The translations under genes were made by a program, and so were the position numbers. The notes under the pieces are model-generated. The model saw only the letters and a program-made list of their open reading frames with translations, did not search any database and was not told the origin of the DNA. Source: Altererythrobacter sp. (GTDB taxonomy: Bacteria > Pseudomonadota > Alphaproteobacteria > Sphingomonadales > Sphingomonadaceae). From it: 64,000 nt of DNA. The number at the start of each line of letters is the position of its first letter. Positions within the stretch are counted from its first letter, which is position 1. This document shows positions 8,354-18,841 of the stretch, piece after piece. The stretch covers positions 170,699 to 234,698 of the forward strand of contig JAFKFN010000004.1 of assembly GCA_017308255.1 (NCBI GenBank), given 5' to 3'.

Positions 8354-9631
8354 ATGCGGCACCTCGGGGCAGGATTGGTGGATTGGCTGGCCACCCATGG
8401 CGAGCGCATCGTCTATCGCGCGGCGGGTCTGCCGATCACGCTCGGCACGCTCTTCGCCATGGGCGCGGCGAAGCCCGAATTCGTCGTCCGCAAGGCCTAT
8501 GCCCACCATTACGTCCGGCCCGAGGGCATCGGCGATTGGCTTGATCTTTTCGTCGCGCTCTCGCTGCTGCCTCTGGCGCTGGCCATCAGCGCCGCGTGGT
8601 TCACGCTTCGCAACGGGCCGACGATCGCCCGGCGTTATGGTAGGCCGGTCGTGGCGCAGCTGGCCGATCAGCTTCGGCTGTTCTTCGCCGACGGTATCCT
8701 CCCGCCCTGGTATTACATCTTCTCGCTTCACGATCGCGATTGCCGCCGCCATGCCGCCGGCTTCCTCAACCGGTGCGAGACCAAGTGCGGTGCCTATCCG
8801 GTGCTGATCGCCCGGCACGCGGCGAGCTCACCCCTGGGCGACAAGCAGGCCTTCGCCGCGCACTGCCAGGCCCATGGCCTGCCGGTCATCCCGATCCTGG
8901 CGGTCGCCCGCGACGGGCGGATCGAAGCGGGGGAGCGGCTTTGCGAGGCGGACCTGTTCGTCAAGCCGGTCAGGGCTAGGGGCGGCAAGGGCGCGGAACG
9001 CTGGGACTATCTCGGGAACGGCCGATATTGCGGCGGCAACGGCCTCGTTCTCGATCGCGATGCTTTTCTCGGTCGCCTGCGGCACCTGTCGTTCGCCAAG
9101 CCGCGCCTGGTGCAGCCGCGCCTGCGCAATCATCCCGCGATCGCCGATCTCAGCAATGGCGCGCTGGCCACGGTGCGGGCGCTGACCTGCCTGGACGAAC
9201 AGGGCCGGCCGGAACTGATCGCGGCCGTCTTCCGCATGGCCATCGGCGGCAATCGCACGGTGGACAACATCCACGCCGGGGGCATCGCCGCGGGCATCGA
9301 TCTGGAAACCGGCGCGATGTCGCAGGCCAGCGACCTGGGCATGAGCGCGCGCCTGGGCTGGCTCGATCGCCATCCCGATACCGGCGCGCCGATCAGCGGC
9401 CGCGCGTTCCCCCGCTGGCCGGAGCTGCGCATACTGGCGGAGCAAGCCCACTGGGCCTTCCTTGACCGGGTTTTCGTCGGCTGGGACATCGCGCTGGCTG
9501 AAGCGGGCTTCTGCCTGGTCGAAGGCAATTCGGGGTCGGACGTCGATCTCATGCAGCGCCCCGTCAGGCGGGGCCTGATGGAAGGGCGTTTCGGCGCGCT
9601 TCTGGCGTATCACCTCCAAGCCGTGCCATGA
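8354..9631 (+). CDS. Sugar-transfer-associated ATP-grasp family protein
   Basis: A 425-residue protein of the ATPgrasp_ST group (alpha-L-glutamate ligase-related). Marks include the phosphate-binding region around KPVRARGGKGAERW, the RALTCLDEQG strand and the conserved NIHAGGIAAGIDLETG block, with a metal-binding end motif VEGNSGSDVDLMQ. A hydrophobic stretch near residues 72-92 could touch the membrane. Family members join carboxylates to amines or are linked to surface polysaccharide work, but here no glycan genes are adjacent, so the substrate is unknown. A moderate ribosome site (AAAGGCAGG) precedes the ATG. Confidence 0.82.
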   Translation: MRHLGAGLVDWLATHGERIVYRAAGLPITLGTLFAMGAAKPEFVVRKAYAHHYVRPEGIGDWLDLFVALSLLPLALAISAAWFTLRNGPTIARRYGRPVVAQLADQLRLFFADGILPPWYYIFSLHDRDCRRHAAGFLNRCETKCGAYPVLIARHAASSPLGDKQAFAAHCQAHGLPVIPILAVARDGRIEAGERLCEADLFVKPVRARGGKGAERWDYLGNGRYCGGNGLVLDRDAFLGRLRHLSFAKPRLVQPRLRNHPAIADLSNGALATVRALTCLDEQGRPELIAAVFRMAIGGNRTVDNIHAGGIAAGIDLETGAMSQASDLGMSARLGWLDRHPDTGAPISGRAFPRWPELRILAEQAHWAFLDRVFVGWDIALAEAGFCLVEGNSGSDVDLMQRPVRRGLMEGRFGALLAYHLQAVP

Positions 9632-9640
9632 TCCCCGCCT

Positions 9641-9668
9641 CTTGCGCGGCGGAACCGCGACGCCATCT
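9641..9668 (+). promoter_or_regulatory. Candidate RpoH (sigma32) promoter of clpB
   Basis: CTTGCGC at 9641-9647, 13 bases, then CGCCATCT at 9661-9668. This resembles the heat-shock consensus (CTTGAAA, 11-15 bases, CCCCATNT) and stands about 30 bases before the clpB start, as expected for a chaperone gene of the heat-shock regulon. Assignment is by consensus and context. Confidence 0.5.
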
Positions 9669-9699
9669 GAACCGGGACACTATATCCGAGGGGTGATTC

Positions 9700-12279
<2,580 letters not shown>

Positions 12280-12286
12280 CCGGGCG

Positions 12287-12460
12287 CTATCCGTAATAGG
12301 CGGTGATGAACGGTTCCAGGAACCGCCGATAAGGTTCCGCCGAACCGACCGAACCGCTGTGGATCGGGCGCCGCACCTGCACCATGCTCGCGGTCGCGAC
12401 CGGCCGGCCCATTCGATAGACCCAGGCGGGGCCGGCGCTGGCCCGGCGGCGAGGAAACGG
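12287..12460 (-). pseudogene. 3' remnant of a sulfotransferase-family gene
   Basis: Reading the minus strand from 12460 to the TAG at 12287-12289 gives a short tail with GRPVATASMVQVRRPIHSG, then SVGSAEPYRRFLEPF. This resembles the conserved C-terminal end of TPR-linked sulfotransferases in alphaproteobacteria, where RPV-TAS-QVRQPLY-SVGRW is typical. A TAG stop at 12461-12463 cuts the frame upstream, and the following SDR gene occupies the place of the missing body. It therefore looks like the last 50 codons of a decayed gene. The match is from memory of family motifs. Confidence 0.45.
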
Positions 12461-12498
12461 CTAAGCGGCGGTCATAGCCATTGACCGAGGAGAAAGCC

Positions 12499-13281
12499 GT
12501 GAAGATCGACAGTTCCATTGCCGCCGTGGTCACCGGGGGCGCCTCGGGTCTCGGCGAGGCGAGCGCGCGGGCGCTGGCGGCGAAGGGCGCGAAAGTGGCG
12601 CTGTTCGACCTGAACGAGGAACGCGGGGCCAGGGTCGCCGAAGAGATCGGCGGCATCATGTGCAAGGTCGACGTGTCTGACGAGGGGTCGGTCGATGCGG
12701 GCTTCGCGAAAGCGCGCGCGGCGCACGGGCAGGAACGGGTGCTGGTCTGCTGCGCCGGCATCGGCACGATCGGCAAGACGGTGCGGCGCGACAAGGAAAC
12801 CGGCGCGATTTCGCACCTGCCGGTCGATCTGTTCCTCAAGACGATCAAGGTGAACCTGCTCGGCACGTTCCAGTGCGTGGCCAAGTCCGCCGCCGGGATG
12901 ATGACGCTGGACGGGCTGGAAGACGGCGAGCGCGGGGCCATGGTGTGCACCGCTTCGGTCGCGGCGGTGGACGGGCAGATCGGCCAGGTCGCCTATGCCG
13001 CATCGAAAGCGGCGGTGGCCGGCATGACCTTGCCGATCGCGCGCGATTTCATGTCCGAAGGGATCCGCATCAACACCATCCTGCCGGGCATCTTCGCCAC
13101 GCCGCTGCTCGCCGGCCTGCCTGAGAAGGCGCAAGTCGCGCTGGCCGCCGCGGTGCCGTTTCCCAAGCGGCTTGGCCAACCGGAAGAATATGCCCGGCTG
13201 GTGCTGACCATGCTGGAAACAGGCTATTTCAATGGCGAAACCGTGCGGCTCGACGGCGCCATCCGCATGCCGCCCAAATAG
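12499..13281 (+). CDS. SDR dehydrogenase, type II 3-hydroxyacyl-CoA dehydrogenase (HSD10-like)
   Basis: A 260-residue short-chain dehydrogenase. GTG at 12499 is chosen as it follows GAGGAGAAA; a TTG at 12481 is possible. The cofactor loop is VVTGGASGLGEA, the catalytic Ser is in CTASVAAVDGQIG and the Tyr/Lys pair in YAASKAAVAGMTLPIARDF. The segment PGIFATPLL and the closing ETVRLDGAIRMPP are hallmarks of the HSD17B10/type II HADH subgroup, which oxidises 3-hydroxyacyl-CoA in fatty acid or isoleucine breakdown with NAD. The mtnP gene begins 8 bases later, so the pair is probably one transcript although the pathways are not obviously linked. Confidence 0.9.
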   Translation: MKIDSSIAAVVTGGASGLGEASARALAAKGAKVALFDLNEERGARVAEEIGGIMCKVDVSDEGSVDAGFAKARAAHGQERVLVCCAGIGTIGKTVRRDKETGAISHLPVDLFLKTIKVNLLGTFQCVAKSAAGMMTLDGLEDGERGAMVCTASVAAVDGQIGQVAYAASKAAVAGMTLPIARDFMSEGIRINTILPGIFATPLLAGLPEKAQVALAAAVPFPKRLGQPEEYARLVLTMLETGYFNGETVRLDGAIRMPPK

Positions 13282-13289
13282 CGGCCGCT

Positions 13290-14174
13290 ATGGCAAGCTG
13301 GCACATTGGGATCATCGGCGGCTCGGGCCTTTCCCAAGGGCTGGGGCTGGATGACGCGCAGGAAATAGGCGTTTCCAGCGCTTTCGGCGAACCGTCCGGC
13401 CCGGTGACGATGGGTACGCTCGCGGGCGTGCGCGTCACCTTCATTGCCCGGCACGGGGCGTGGCACCGGATCGCGGCGGGCCACGTCAACTATCGGGCCA
13501 ATATCGACGTGCTCAAGCGCTGCGGGGTTACCGATGTGCTGGCGCTGTCGGCGATAGGCTCTTTGCGCGAGGACCTGCCGCCCGGGCACTTCGTCGCGGT
13601 GGACCAGATCATCGACCGCACCGTGGGGCGGGCGCATACTTTCTTCGACGCCGGCGTCACCGCGCATGTCGGCCTGGCGGAGCCGGTTTGCGCACGCCTC
13701 ACCGGCCTCGCGGCGGACGCGGCGGAAAGAGCTGGCGCCGTGGTCCATCGCGGCGGCTGCTATGTCGCCATCGAAGGCCCGCGATTCTCCACTCGGGCCG
13801 AAAGCCGGCTCTTTCGCCAAGGGGGCGGCGATGTGATCGGCATGACCGCGATGCCCGAAGCGGCGCTCGCCCGCGAGGCGGAGCTTCCCTATGCCGTGCT
13901 GGGGATGGTGACCGATTACGATGCCTGGCGCGAGGGAGAGCCGCCGGTCGAAGCTTCCGCCATCCTCGATGTCATGCGCGCCAATGGCGCCCTGGCGCGC
14001 GCTGCCGTGCAGCACTTCGCCGCCGCGCTGCCGCCGCAGCGGGCGGAAAGCCCGATAGACCGGGCGCTGGATGCCGCCGTGCTCACCCCGGTCGCGCACT
14101 GGAGTTCGGAGGCGAAGGCGCGGCTCGGCGCCGTCGCCGGGCGTTACCTGCGCGCCGCAGGGAACGAGGCATGA
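13290..14174 (+). CDS. mtnP: S-methyl-5'-thioadenosine phosphorylase
   Basis: A 294-residue nucleoside phosphorylase of the PNP/MTAP family. It begins with HIGIIGGSGL and keeps the phosphate-binding RHG (FIARHG), the NYRANIDVLK segment, and the substrate loop GDVIGMTAMPEAALARE, which is diagnostic for MTA phosphorylase over purine nucleoside phosphorylase. It cleaves methylthioadenosine from polyamine or homoserine lactone synthesis into adenine and methylthioribose-1-phosphate. It follows the SDR gene closely and has only a weak ribosome site, which fits translation from an upstream-initiated transcript. Confidence 0.92.
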   Translation: MASWHIGIIGGSGLSQGLGLDDAQEIGVSSAFGEPSGPVTMGTLAGVRVTFIARHGAWHRIAAGHVNYRANIDVLKRCGVTDVLALSAIGSLREDLPPGHFVAVDQIIDRTVGRAHTFFDAGVTAHVGLAEPVCARLTGLAADAAERAGAVVHRGGCYVAIEGPRFSTRAESRLFRQGGGDVIGMTAMPEAALAREAELPYAVLGMVTDYDAWREGEPPVEASAILDVMRANGALARAAVQHFAAALPPQRAESPIDRALDAAVLTPVAHWSSEAKARLGAVAGRYLRAAGNEA

Positions 14175-14234
14175 CCGCCAGGCTCTGAGGAGTGCCGGCT
14201 GTCGGCCCCCGTCGGCGCTCCGTCGGCCCGCCGC

Positions 14235-14264
14235 TTGCATTGCGCGCGGCCATCGAACTAAAGT
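14235..14264 (+). promoter_or_regulatory. Candidate sigma70-type promoter for the MarR gene
   Basis: TTGCAT at 14235-14240 and TAAAGT at 14259-14264 are 18 bases apart and 9 bases before the MarR start at 14273. The leader would be very short, and no clear Shine-Dalgarno precedes the ATG, so a leaderless or near-leaderless message is possible. Confidence 0.3.
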
Positions 14265-14272
14265 TAATCGCC

Positions 14273-14755
14273 ATGACAAACAATCAAACGCGCCTGGGGG
14301 ACTTCATTCCGTACCTGTTGTCGATCACCTCCAATGCGGTGAGCGGACGTATCGCGTTGGAATATCGGCAACGTTTCGGGCTCAGCGTGCCGGAATGGCG
14401 GGTCATGGCGGTGCTGGGGGATTCCGGGCCGCTGACTCAGCGCGATCTCACGCGGCTTACGGTGATGGACAAAGTGGCGGTCAACCGCGCGTGCAAGGGG
14501 CTGGAGGAACGGGGCCTCGTCTCGCGCCAGCCGAACACGCAGGATGGCCGTTCGCACCTTCTCGAGCTCACCGCATCGGGCACGCGGATGCATGACGACA
14601 TCATGCCGCTGGCGCTGGAAATGGAACGGCGCCTGTTTTCCCGCTTCGCGCCGGAAGAGGTGATCCGTTTCCGCCAGCTGCTGGACCGGGTGCGGAGCGA
14701 GGTGGACGATCTCGACGCCGAAGGCATCGACAGCGCGAACTTCGGCGTCGAATAA
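14273..14755 (+). CDS. MarR family transcriptional regulator
   Basis: A 160-residue winged-helix regulator. The core is SVPEWRVMAVLGDSGPLTQRD, the recognition helix in TVMDKVAVNRACKGLEERGL, and the wing with SRQPNTQDGRSHLLELT. MarR proteins bind as dimers to short palindromes and are released by phenolic or other small ligands. It stands alone between mtnP and the convergent Tad operon, so no target is obvious; the gene itself is a usual first target for autoregulation. Confidence 0.93.
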   Translation: MTNNQTRLGDFIPYLLSITSNAVSGRIALEYRQRFGLSVPEWRVMAVLGDSGPLTQRDLTRLTVMDKVAVNRACKGLEERGLVSRQPNTQDGRSHLLELTASGTRMHDDIMPLALEMERRLFSRFAPEEVIRFRQLLDRVRSEVDDLDAEGIDSANFGVE

Positions 14756-14789
14756 CGGCGGCCTCGCAATTTAGGTCGCGAGACCGCCG
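14756..14789. terminator. Hairpin between convergent marR-type gene and tadC
   Basis: CGGCGGCCTCGC at 14756-14767 pairs with GCGAGACCGCCG at 14778-14789 with one mismatch around a 10-base loop. It starts directly after the MarR stop codon and lies before the tadC stop, so it can act on both convergent transcripts. There is no T-run, so it may be a stabilising or factor-assisted terminator hairpin. Confidence 0.5.
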
Positions 14790-14806
14790 CATCCCCCCGC
14801 GTAGCT

Positions 14807-15820
14807 CTAGTTGTTGACTGCCCCGCCCGGCGAAAAGGCGTCGGCGATCGAGCAGGCCGCCGGGCCGAGGATGACGATGAACAGCACCGGCAGGATGAAC
14901 AAGATCAGCGGCACCGTCATGATCGCCGGCAGGCGCGCGGCTTTCTCTTCCGCCCGCATCATGCGTTCGTTGCGGAACTCCGCCGAAAGCACGCGCAAGG
15001 CGGACGCCAGCGGGGTGCCGTAGCGTTCGGTCTGGATCATGGTGGTGACCACGCCGCGGATCGCTTCCAGGTCCACGCGATAGGCGAAGTTCTCGAAAGC
15101 CTGGCGCCGCTCGGTCAGGAACGACAGTTCGATCGCCGTCAGCGCGAATTCATCGCCCAGCTCGGGATAGGCGCGGCCCAGTTCCTTGGCCACGCGGTTG
15201 AACGCGGCGTCCACGGTCAACCCGGCCTCGGCGCAGATGACCAGCAGGTCCAGCGCGTCCGGCAGGCCCTTGCGGATCGCGTCGCTACGCTTGGTGGCCT
15301 TGTTCTTCAGGAAGACTTCAGGCCCCTTGTATCCGGCGATCACCAGTACGGCGAAGGCCATGAAGCGCTTGAAGCTGCCCCAGTCGGGGAACATTTCCAG
15401 CCAGTAAAGCGCCACGATGGCCGTGAAGCCGAGCGCGATCGGCAACACCATGCGGGCGAAGATGACGAAGACCGCCAGTTCCTTGTTGCGATAGCCGGCC
15501 TGGGCGAGCTTCTGCTGGATGACCTTGACCTGGCTTTCCTGGAGCACCTTCATCCGGCCCAGGCTGTCCTTGATCCGGTCGGTCGCCTCGGATCGCCGCA
15601 GCAGGCTTTGCCGCTTGCGGTTGCTCTGCTTGATGATGCCGGCCTTCAGCTCCTCGCGCCGGGCGTTGAGCGCCTTGACTCGCTTGGCCATGGGATCGCG
15701 CACGGTCACGGCGGCATAGATGGCCAGCATCATGGCCGCGGCGGCGACACCGGCCAGCACCGTGCCCGCCAGAATGACGTCGACGCCGAGAAGCGTGGGG
15801 CCGGGTGGGGTGATCGTCAT
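14807..15820 (-). CDS. tadC: Flp/Tad pilus assembly inner-membrane protein TadC
   Basis: A 337-residue polytopic membrane protein with a type II secretion F domain (about residues 180-310). Membrane segments lie near residues 15-37, 117-135, 148-165 and 300-325. The F-domain marks are DALDLLVICAEAGLTVDAAF and the later ERYGTPLASALRVLS. TadC partners with TadB as the platform on which the TadA/CpaF ATPase drives pilus extrusion. It is the last gene of the operon, 15 bases after tadB. Confidence 0.93.
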   Translation of the reverse strand: MTITPPGPTLLGVDVILAGTVLAGVAAAAMMLAIYAAVTVRDPMAKRVKALNARREELKAGIIKQSNRKRQSLLRRSEATDRIKDSLGRMKVLQESQVKVIQQKLAQAGYRNKELAVFVIFARMVLPIALGFTAIVALYWLEMFPDWGSFKRFMAFAVLVIAGYKGPEVFLKNKATKRSDAIRKGLPDALDLLVICAEAGLTVDAAFNRVAKELGRAYPELGDEFALTAIELSFLTERRQAFENFAYRVDLEAIRGVVTTMIQTERYGTPLASALRVLSAEFRNERMMRAEEKAARLPAIMTVPLILFILPVLFIVILGPAACSIADAFSPGGAVNN

Positions 15821-15835
15821 GTTATCCGTCCCCGC

Positions 15836-16807
15836 TCAGATTTCGAAGCTGACCATCTTGGCCATGACGAAGACGCCGATGCCCATCCACACCAGTCCGC
15901 CGAGCCCGGTGATGATCAGTCGCTCGTCGACGAAGAAATCGCCGACGTAGCCCGGGTTTACCCAGTAGATCAGGCCGAACACGATGAACGGCAGAGCGCC
16001 GACGATATAGGCGGAGGCTTTGGATTCGGAGCTCATCGCCCGGATCTTCAGCTTCATCTGCCCGCGCTTGCGCAGCACGTCGGCCAGGTTGGACAGCGTT
16101 TCCGCCAGGTTGCCGCCTGTTTCCCGCTGGATGGCCAGCGTGATCACGAAGAACTGGAATTCGGCGGTGCCCAGCTTGTCGGCCGTCACCTGAAGCGATT
16201 CCTCCATCGTGCGGCCGATTCGCATGCGTTCGACCACGGCCTTGAACTCCTCACCCACCGGGCCGGGGATCTCGCTGGAAACCAGCCCCAGCGTCTCGCT
16301 CACCGGCAGGCCGGAGCGGAGCCCGCGCACCAGCAGCTCGATCCCGTCGGGAAACCGGGCGTTGAAGGCATTGGTCCGCTTGTTGATCAGATAGCCGACG
16401 ACGAAGTGCGGCAGCCCGGCGCCGAACAGCACGCCGATGACGAGCGAAAGCATCGCCGCCCCGCTGCGCAGATAGACCAGCGCGGCCACCGTCAAGGCGA
16501 TCCCGATCGAGGCATAGACATAGTGCGAGAGAGACCAGTGCTTGCCGGTCCGCTCCAGGCGGACGGCCAGCGCCTCGAGGCGCGATTGCGAGCCCGCCAC
16601 GCGATGCATCTTCGGCTTGCGCGCGGCGATCGCCTTCTTCAGCTGCGATTCGACCTTGTCGATCGTGCTTTCCGAATGGCGATAGCGCACCGATTGCAGC
16701 CGCCGCTGGCTTTCCTTCGCGGGCGACTTGCCGCCCACGGCCAGGTAGCCGAGGATCACCATCGTCGTCAGGCCGGCGGCCAGCAGCAGGACCTGGATGA
16801 TGTTCAT
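15836..16807 (-). CDS. tadB: Flp/Tad pilus assembly inner-membrane protein TadB
   Basis: A 323-residue platform protein with N-terminal membrane segment (about 5-25), a pair around 95-135, the T2SSF domain (about 150-275) and two C-terminal segments. Characteristic stretches are DGIELLVRGLRSGLPVSETL and AIQRETGGNLAETLSNLADVLR. A GAGGAAGG ribosome site precedes the ATG. In most alphaproteobacterial Tad loci the cpaF ATPase gene comes directly before tadB; here only 70 non-coding bases separate it from cpaE. Confidence 0.93.
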   Translation of the reverse strand: MNIIQVLLLAAGLTTMVILGYLAVGGKSPAKESQRRLQSVRYRHSESTIDKVESQLKKAIAARKPKMHRVAGSQSRLEALAVRLERTGKHWSLSHYVYASIGIALTVAALVYLRSGAAMLSLVIGVLFGAGLPHFVVGYLINKRTNAFNARFPDGIELLVRGLRSGLPVSETLGLVSSEIPGPVGEEFKAVVERMRIGRTMEESLQVTADKLGTAEFQFFVITLAIQRETGGNLAETLSNLADVLRKRGQMKLKIRAMSSESKASAYIVGALPFIVFGLIYWVNPGYVGDFFVDERLIITGLGGLVWMGIGVFVMAKMVSFEI

Positions 16808-16877
16808 GTCGGGCTCTCGACCTTCCTCGTGTTCCTGTCATCCGCCGCCCCGGTGTGGACCGGAAGCGGCGGCGCGT

Positions 16878-18164
16878 TCATTCGGCGGAGACCGCCGCCC
16901 GCTTTTCCTTGCGGGCGAGCAGAGATTTGAGATCGAACTTGCCGAGCAGCGAGGTGCCGGCTGACGCGTGATCGCCCTCGGCCTCGTCATCCTCGCCGGC
17001 GCTCACGATCGCCTTCGCCACCTGGCCGATCGTCTGGCCGACCTTGGCGGAGCGATTGGCGTCGGCGAACGTCTGCCCCAGCTTGGCGGCATTCGACGCG
17101 GCCTTCTGGTCGAGCGGGATCGCGAAATCGATCTTGCGTTCGATCGACGCTTCGAAATCGGCCTTGCTGATCTCGGCCGCGCCGGTCTGCACCTTGTTGG
17201 CCACCACCAGCGGCTGCGCCTGCGGGGCATTGGTTTTCAGCCACGAAAGCAGCCGGATCGTGTCGCGCGCGGAAGCCAGCGTCATCTCCGTCACCAGCGT
17301 CACGGCGTTCACGTCCGTCAGCAGGTGCGGGAAGTTGATCAGCATGTTGCGCGGCAGATCGATCACCGTCATCTCGAACGCCTGGCGGAACTCTTCCTGC
17401 AACTGCATGAAGGCGGAACCGTCGGTCATCAGCGGTGAATTGATCGGCGCCTCGGCCGAAAGGATCGCCAGGTTGTCGTTGGCGCGGATCATCGCGCGTT
17501 CGATGAACAGGCCGTCGATGCGGCTGGGATTCTCGATCGCGTCGGTCAGCCCGCGGCCCGGCTCGAGATCGAGCGAGAGCGCGCCGGTGCCGAAATGCAC
17601 GTCGAGATCCAGCAGCGCGGTCGGCATCCGGTGATCGGTGCTGAACAGCCAGGCCAGCGAAGTCGCCAGCGTCGATGCGCCCACGCCGCCGCGCGTGCCG
17701 ACGACCGCCGCGGAAAGATGCCGCTTGATCGCTTCGCCGTCGCTGTTGCGCGGGTTGGAGAACACCGCCTGCGCCTGGGTCAGCGCATCGCGCAGCTGGC
17801 TCGCCGAAAGCGGCTTCAGCAGATAGTCGTGGATGCCGCTCGCCAACAGGTCGCGATAGAGGCGCACGTCGTTCACCTGGCCCACCGCGATCACCACGGT
17901 GCCGGGTTCGCAGACTTCGGCCAGGCCGTTGATGTCGTTCAGCGGATCGCCGCTTTCCGACAGGTCGACCATCAGGATCGCCGGGCTGGCGGAGATCGAG
18001 AGGGACTGCACCGCGTTGCGCAGGCCGCCCTTGTTGCACTTCTCCGGCTGCCAACCCATTTCGATCACCACCGGGCGCAGCACGTCCAGCGCGGATTCAT
18101 CGCAGATGAACGCGGCGAAGGGGTCGCGATTGCCCAGCGGGCCGGGTTTCCAGGGCGCGTTCAT
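16878..18164 (-). CDS. cpaE: Pilus assembly ATPase-like protein CpaE (TadZ)
   Basis: A 428-residue protein with an N-terminal receiver-like domain (residues about 15-130, with a DYLLKPLSASQL stretch) and a C-terminal MinD/ParA-like domain. The P-loop is GTRGGVGAST, without the lysines of a classical deviant Walker A motif, which is common in CpaE/TadZ. Other ParA elements are LLDLDVHFG and VIDLPRNM. It is thought to place the Tad machinery at a cell pole. The start overlaps the 3' end of cpaD, with the GGAGGT site inside the last cpaD codons. Confidence 0.93.
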   Translation of the reverse strand: MNAPWKPGPLGNRDPFAAFICDESALDVLRPVVIEMGWQPEKCNKGGLRNAVQSLSISASPAILMVDLSESGDPLNDINGLAEVCEPGTVVIAVGQVNDVRLYRDLLASGIHDYLLKPLSASQLRDALTQAQAVFSNPRNSDGEAIKRHLSAAVVGTRGGVGASTLATSLAWLFSTDHRMPTALLDLDVHFGTGALSLDLEPGRGLTDAIENPSRIDGLFIERAMIRANDNLAILSAEAPINSPLMTDGSAFMQLQEEFRQAFEMTVIDLPRNMLINFPHLLTDVNAVTLVTEMTLASARDTIRLLSWLKTNAPQAQPLVVANKVQTGAAEISKADFEASIERKIDFAIPLDQKAASNAAKLGQTFADANRSAKVGQTIGQVAKAIVSAGEDDEAEGDHASAGTSLLGKFDLKSLLARKEKRAAVSAE

Positions 18165-18167
18165 TGA

Positions 18168-18836
18168 TCAGTTACCTCCACTGCCTGCGGACTGCGAGCT
18201 GACCGCGCTCAAGCCGTCTTTGCCGGTCGGCGCTTTCTCGCGATAGGATTCGATGGCCTTGGTAGAGCTCATCACCACCGTCTCGCCGGTGCCTTCCGCG
18301 CCCTGCAGCAGGTGTTGCGGATCGGCGATCATGGCCGCGAGATTGGAATTGATCGAGCATCCGAAATCGTCGCTCGTGGCGTTCCCCAGATTGCTGGCCA
18401 TCTTGTCCGACCAGTCGGGGCAGCCGGGAACGGAAGCGCGCGAACGGGTCACCACCACGCGGACCATCCCGGGTTCGATATAGCCGGGGGTCACCGGGGC
18501 GCCGTCGCTCAGCAGGATGCCATAGCGCGAAGCGATGGCGGCCACATCGGTGCGGGCCGCATCGCCGGCCGTGGCGGCGTCGATCGCCACCCGGTCGCCA
18601 TAGCTCAGGTTCATCGTCTTGAACCAGTCCGACAGGCGATGCTGTTCCGGCGCGGCGAGCCCGCCGGGGCCCGCGGCGAGATCCAGCGTGAAGTTGCTGC
18701 GTTCCACCACGGGCTGCTTGACGCTGTAAAGCGTGCGGTTGTTCGGCGTGTCGCCGCAACCCGACAGGCCCAGGCCGAGCGAGAGGGTCAACATCGCGGC
18801 GAGCGCGGAACGGCTGCGAATGGGCATCGTGCTCAT
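18168..18836 (-). CDS. cpaD: Tad pilus lipoprotein CpaD
   Basis: A 222-residue lipoprotein. ATG at 18836 is preferred because GAGGTGAG stands five bases before it; a GTG at 18845 that overlaps the cpaC stop (GTGA) is the alternative. The signal ends in LGLGLSGC, a lipobox with the acylated Cys near residue 27. The body carries the CpaD pattern VRVVVTRSRASVPGCPDWS and ATSDDFGCSINSNLAAMIADP. CpaD is an outer-membrane companion of the CpaC secretin. It is translated between cpaC and cpaE in one operon. Confidence 0.93.
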   Translation of the reverse strand: MSTMPIRSRSALAAMLTLSLGLGLSGCGDTPNNRTLYSVKQPVVERSNFTLDLAAGPGGLAAPEQHRLSDWFKTMNLSYGDRVAIDAATAGDAARTDVAAIASRYGILLSDGAPVTPGYIEPGMVRVVVTRSRASVPGCPDWSDKMASNLGNATSDDFGCSINSNLAAMIADPQHLLQGAEGTGETVVMSSTKAIESYREKAPTGKDGLSAVSSQSAGSGGN

Positions 18837-18841
18837 CTTTC

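Noticed and set aside
12305-12325. CGGTTCCAGGAACCG as a clpB terminator
   Set aside because: A one-base loop and no T-run make it a poor terminator; it is better read as part of the sulfotransferase remnant.
17690-17720. Missing lysines in the CpaE P-loop as a sign of a dead gene
   Set aside because: Loss of Walker A lysines is frequent in CpaE/TadZ proteins, so it is not a defect of this copy.
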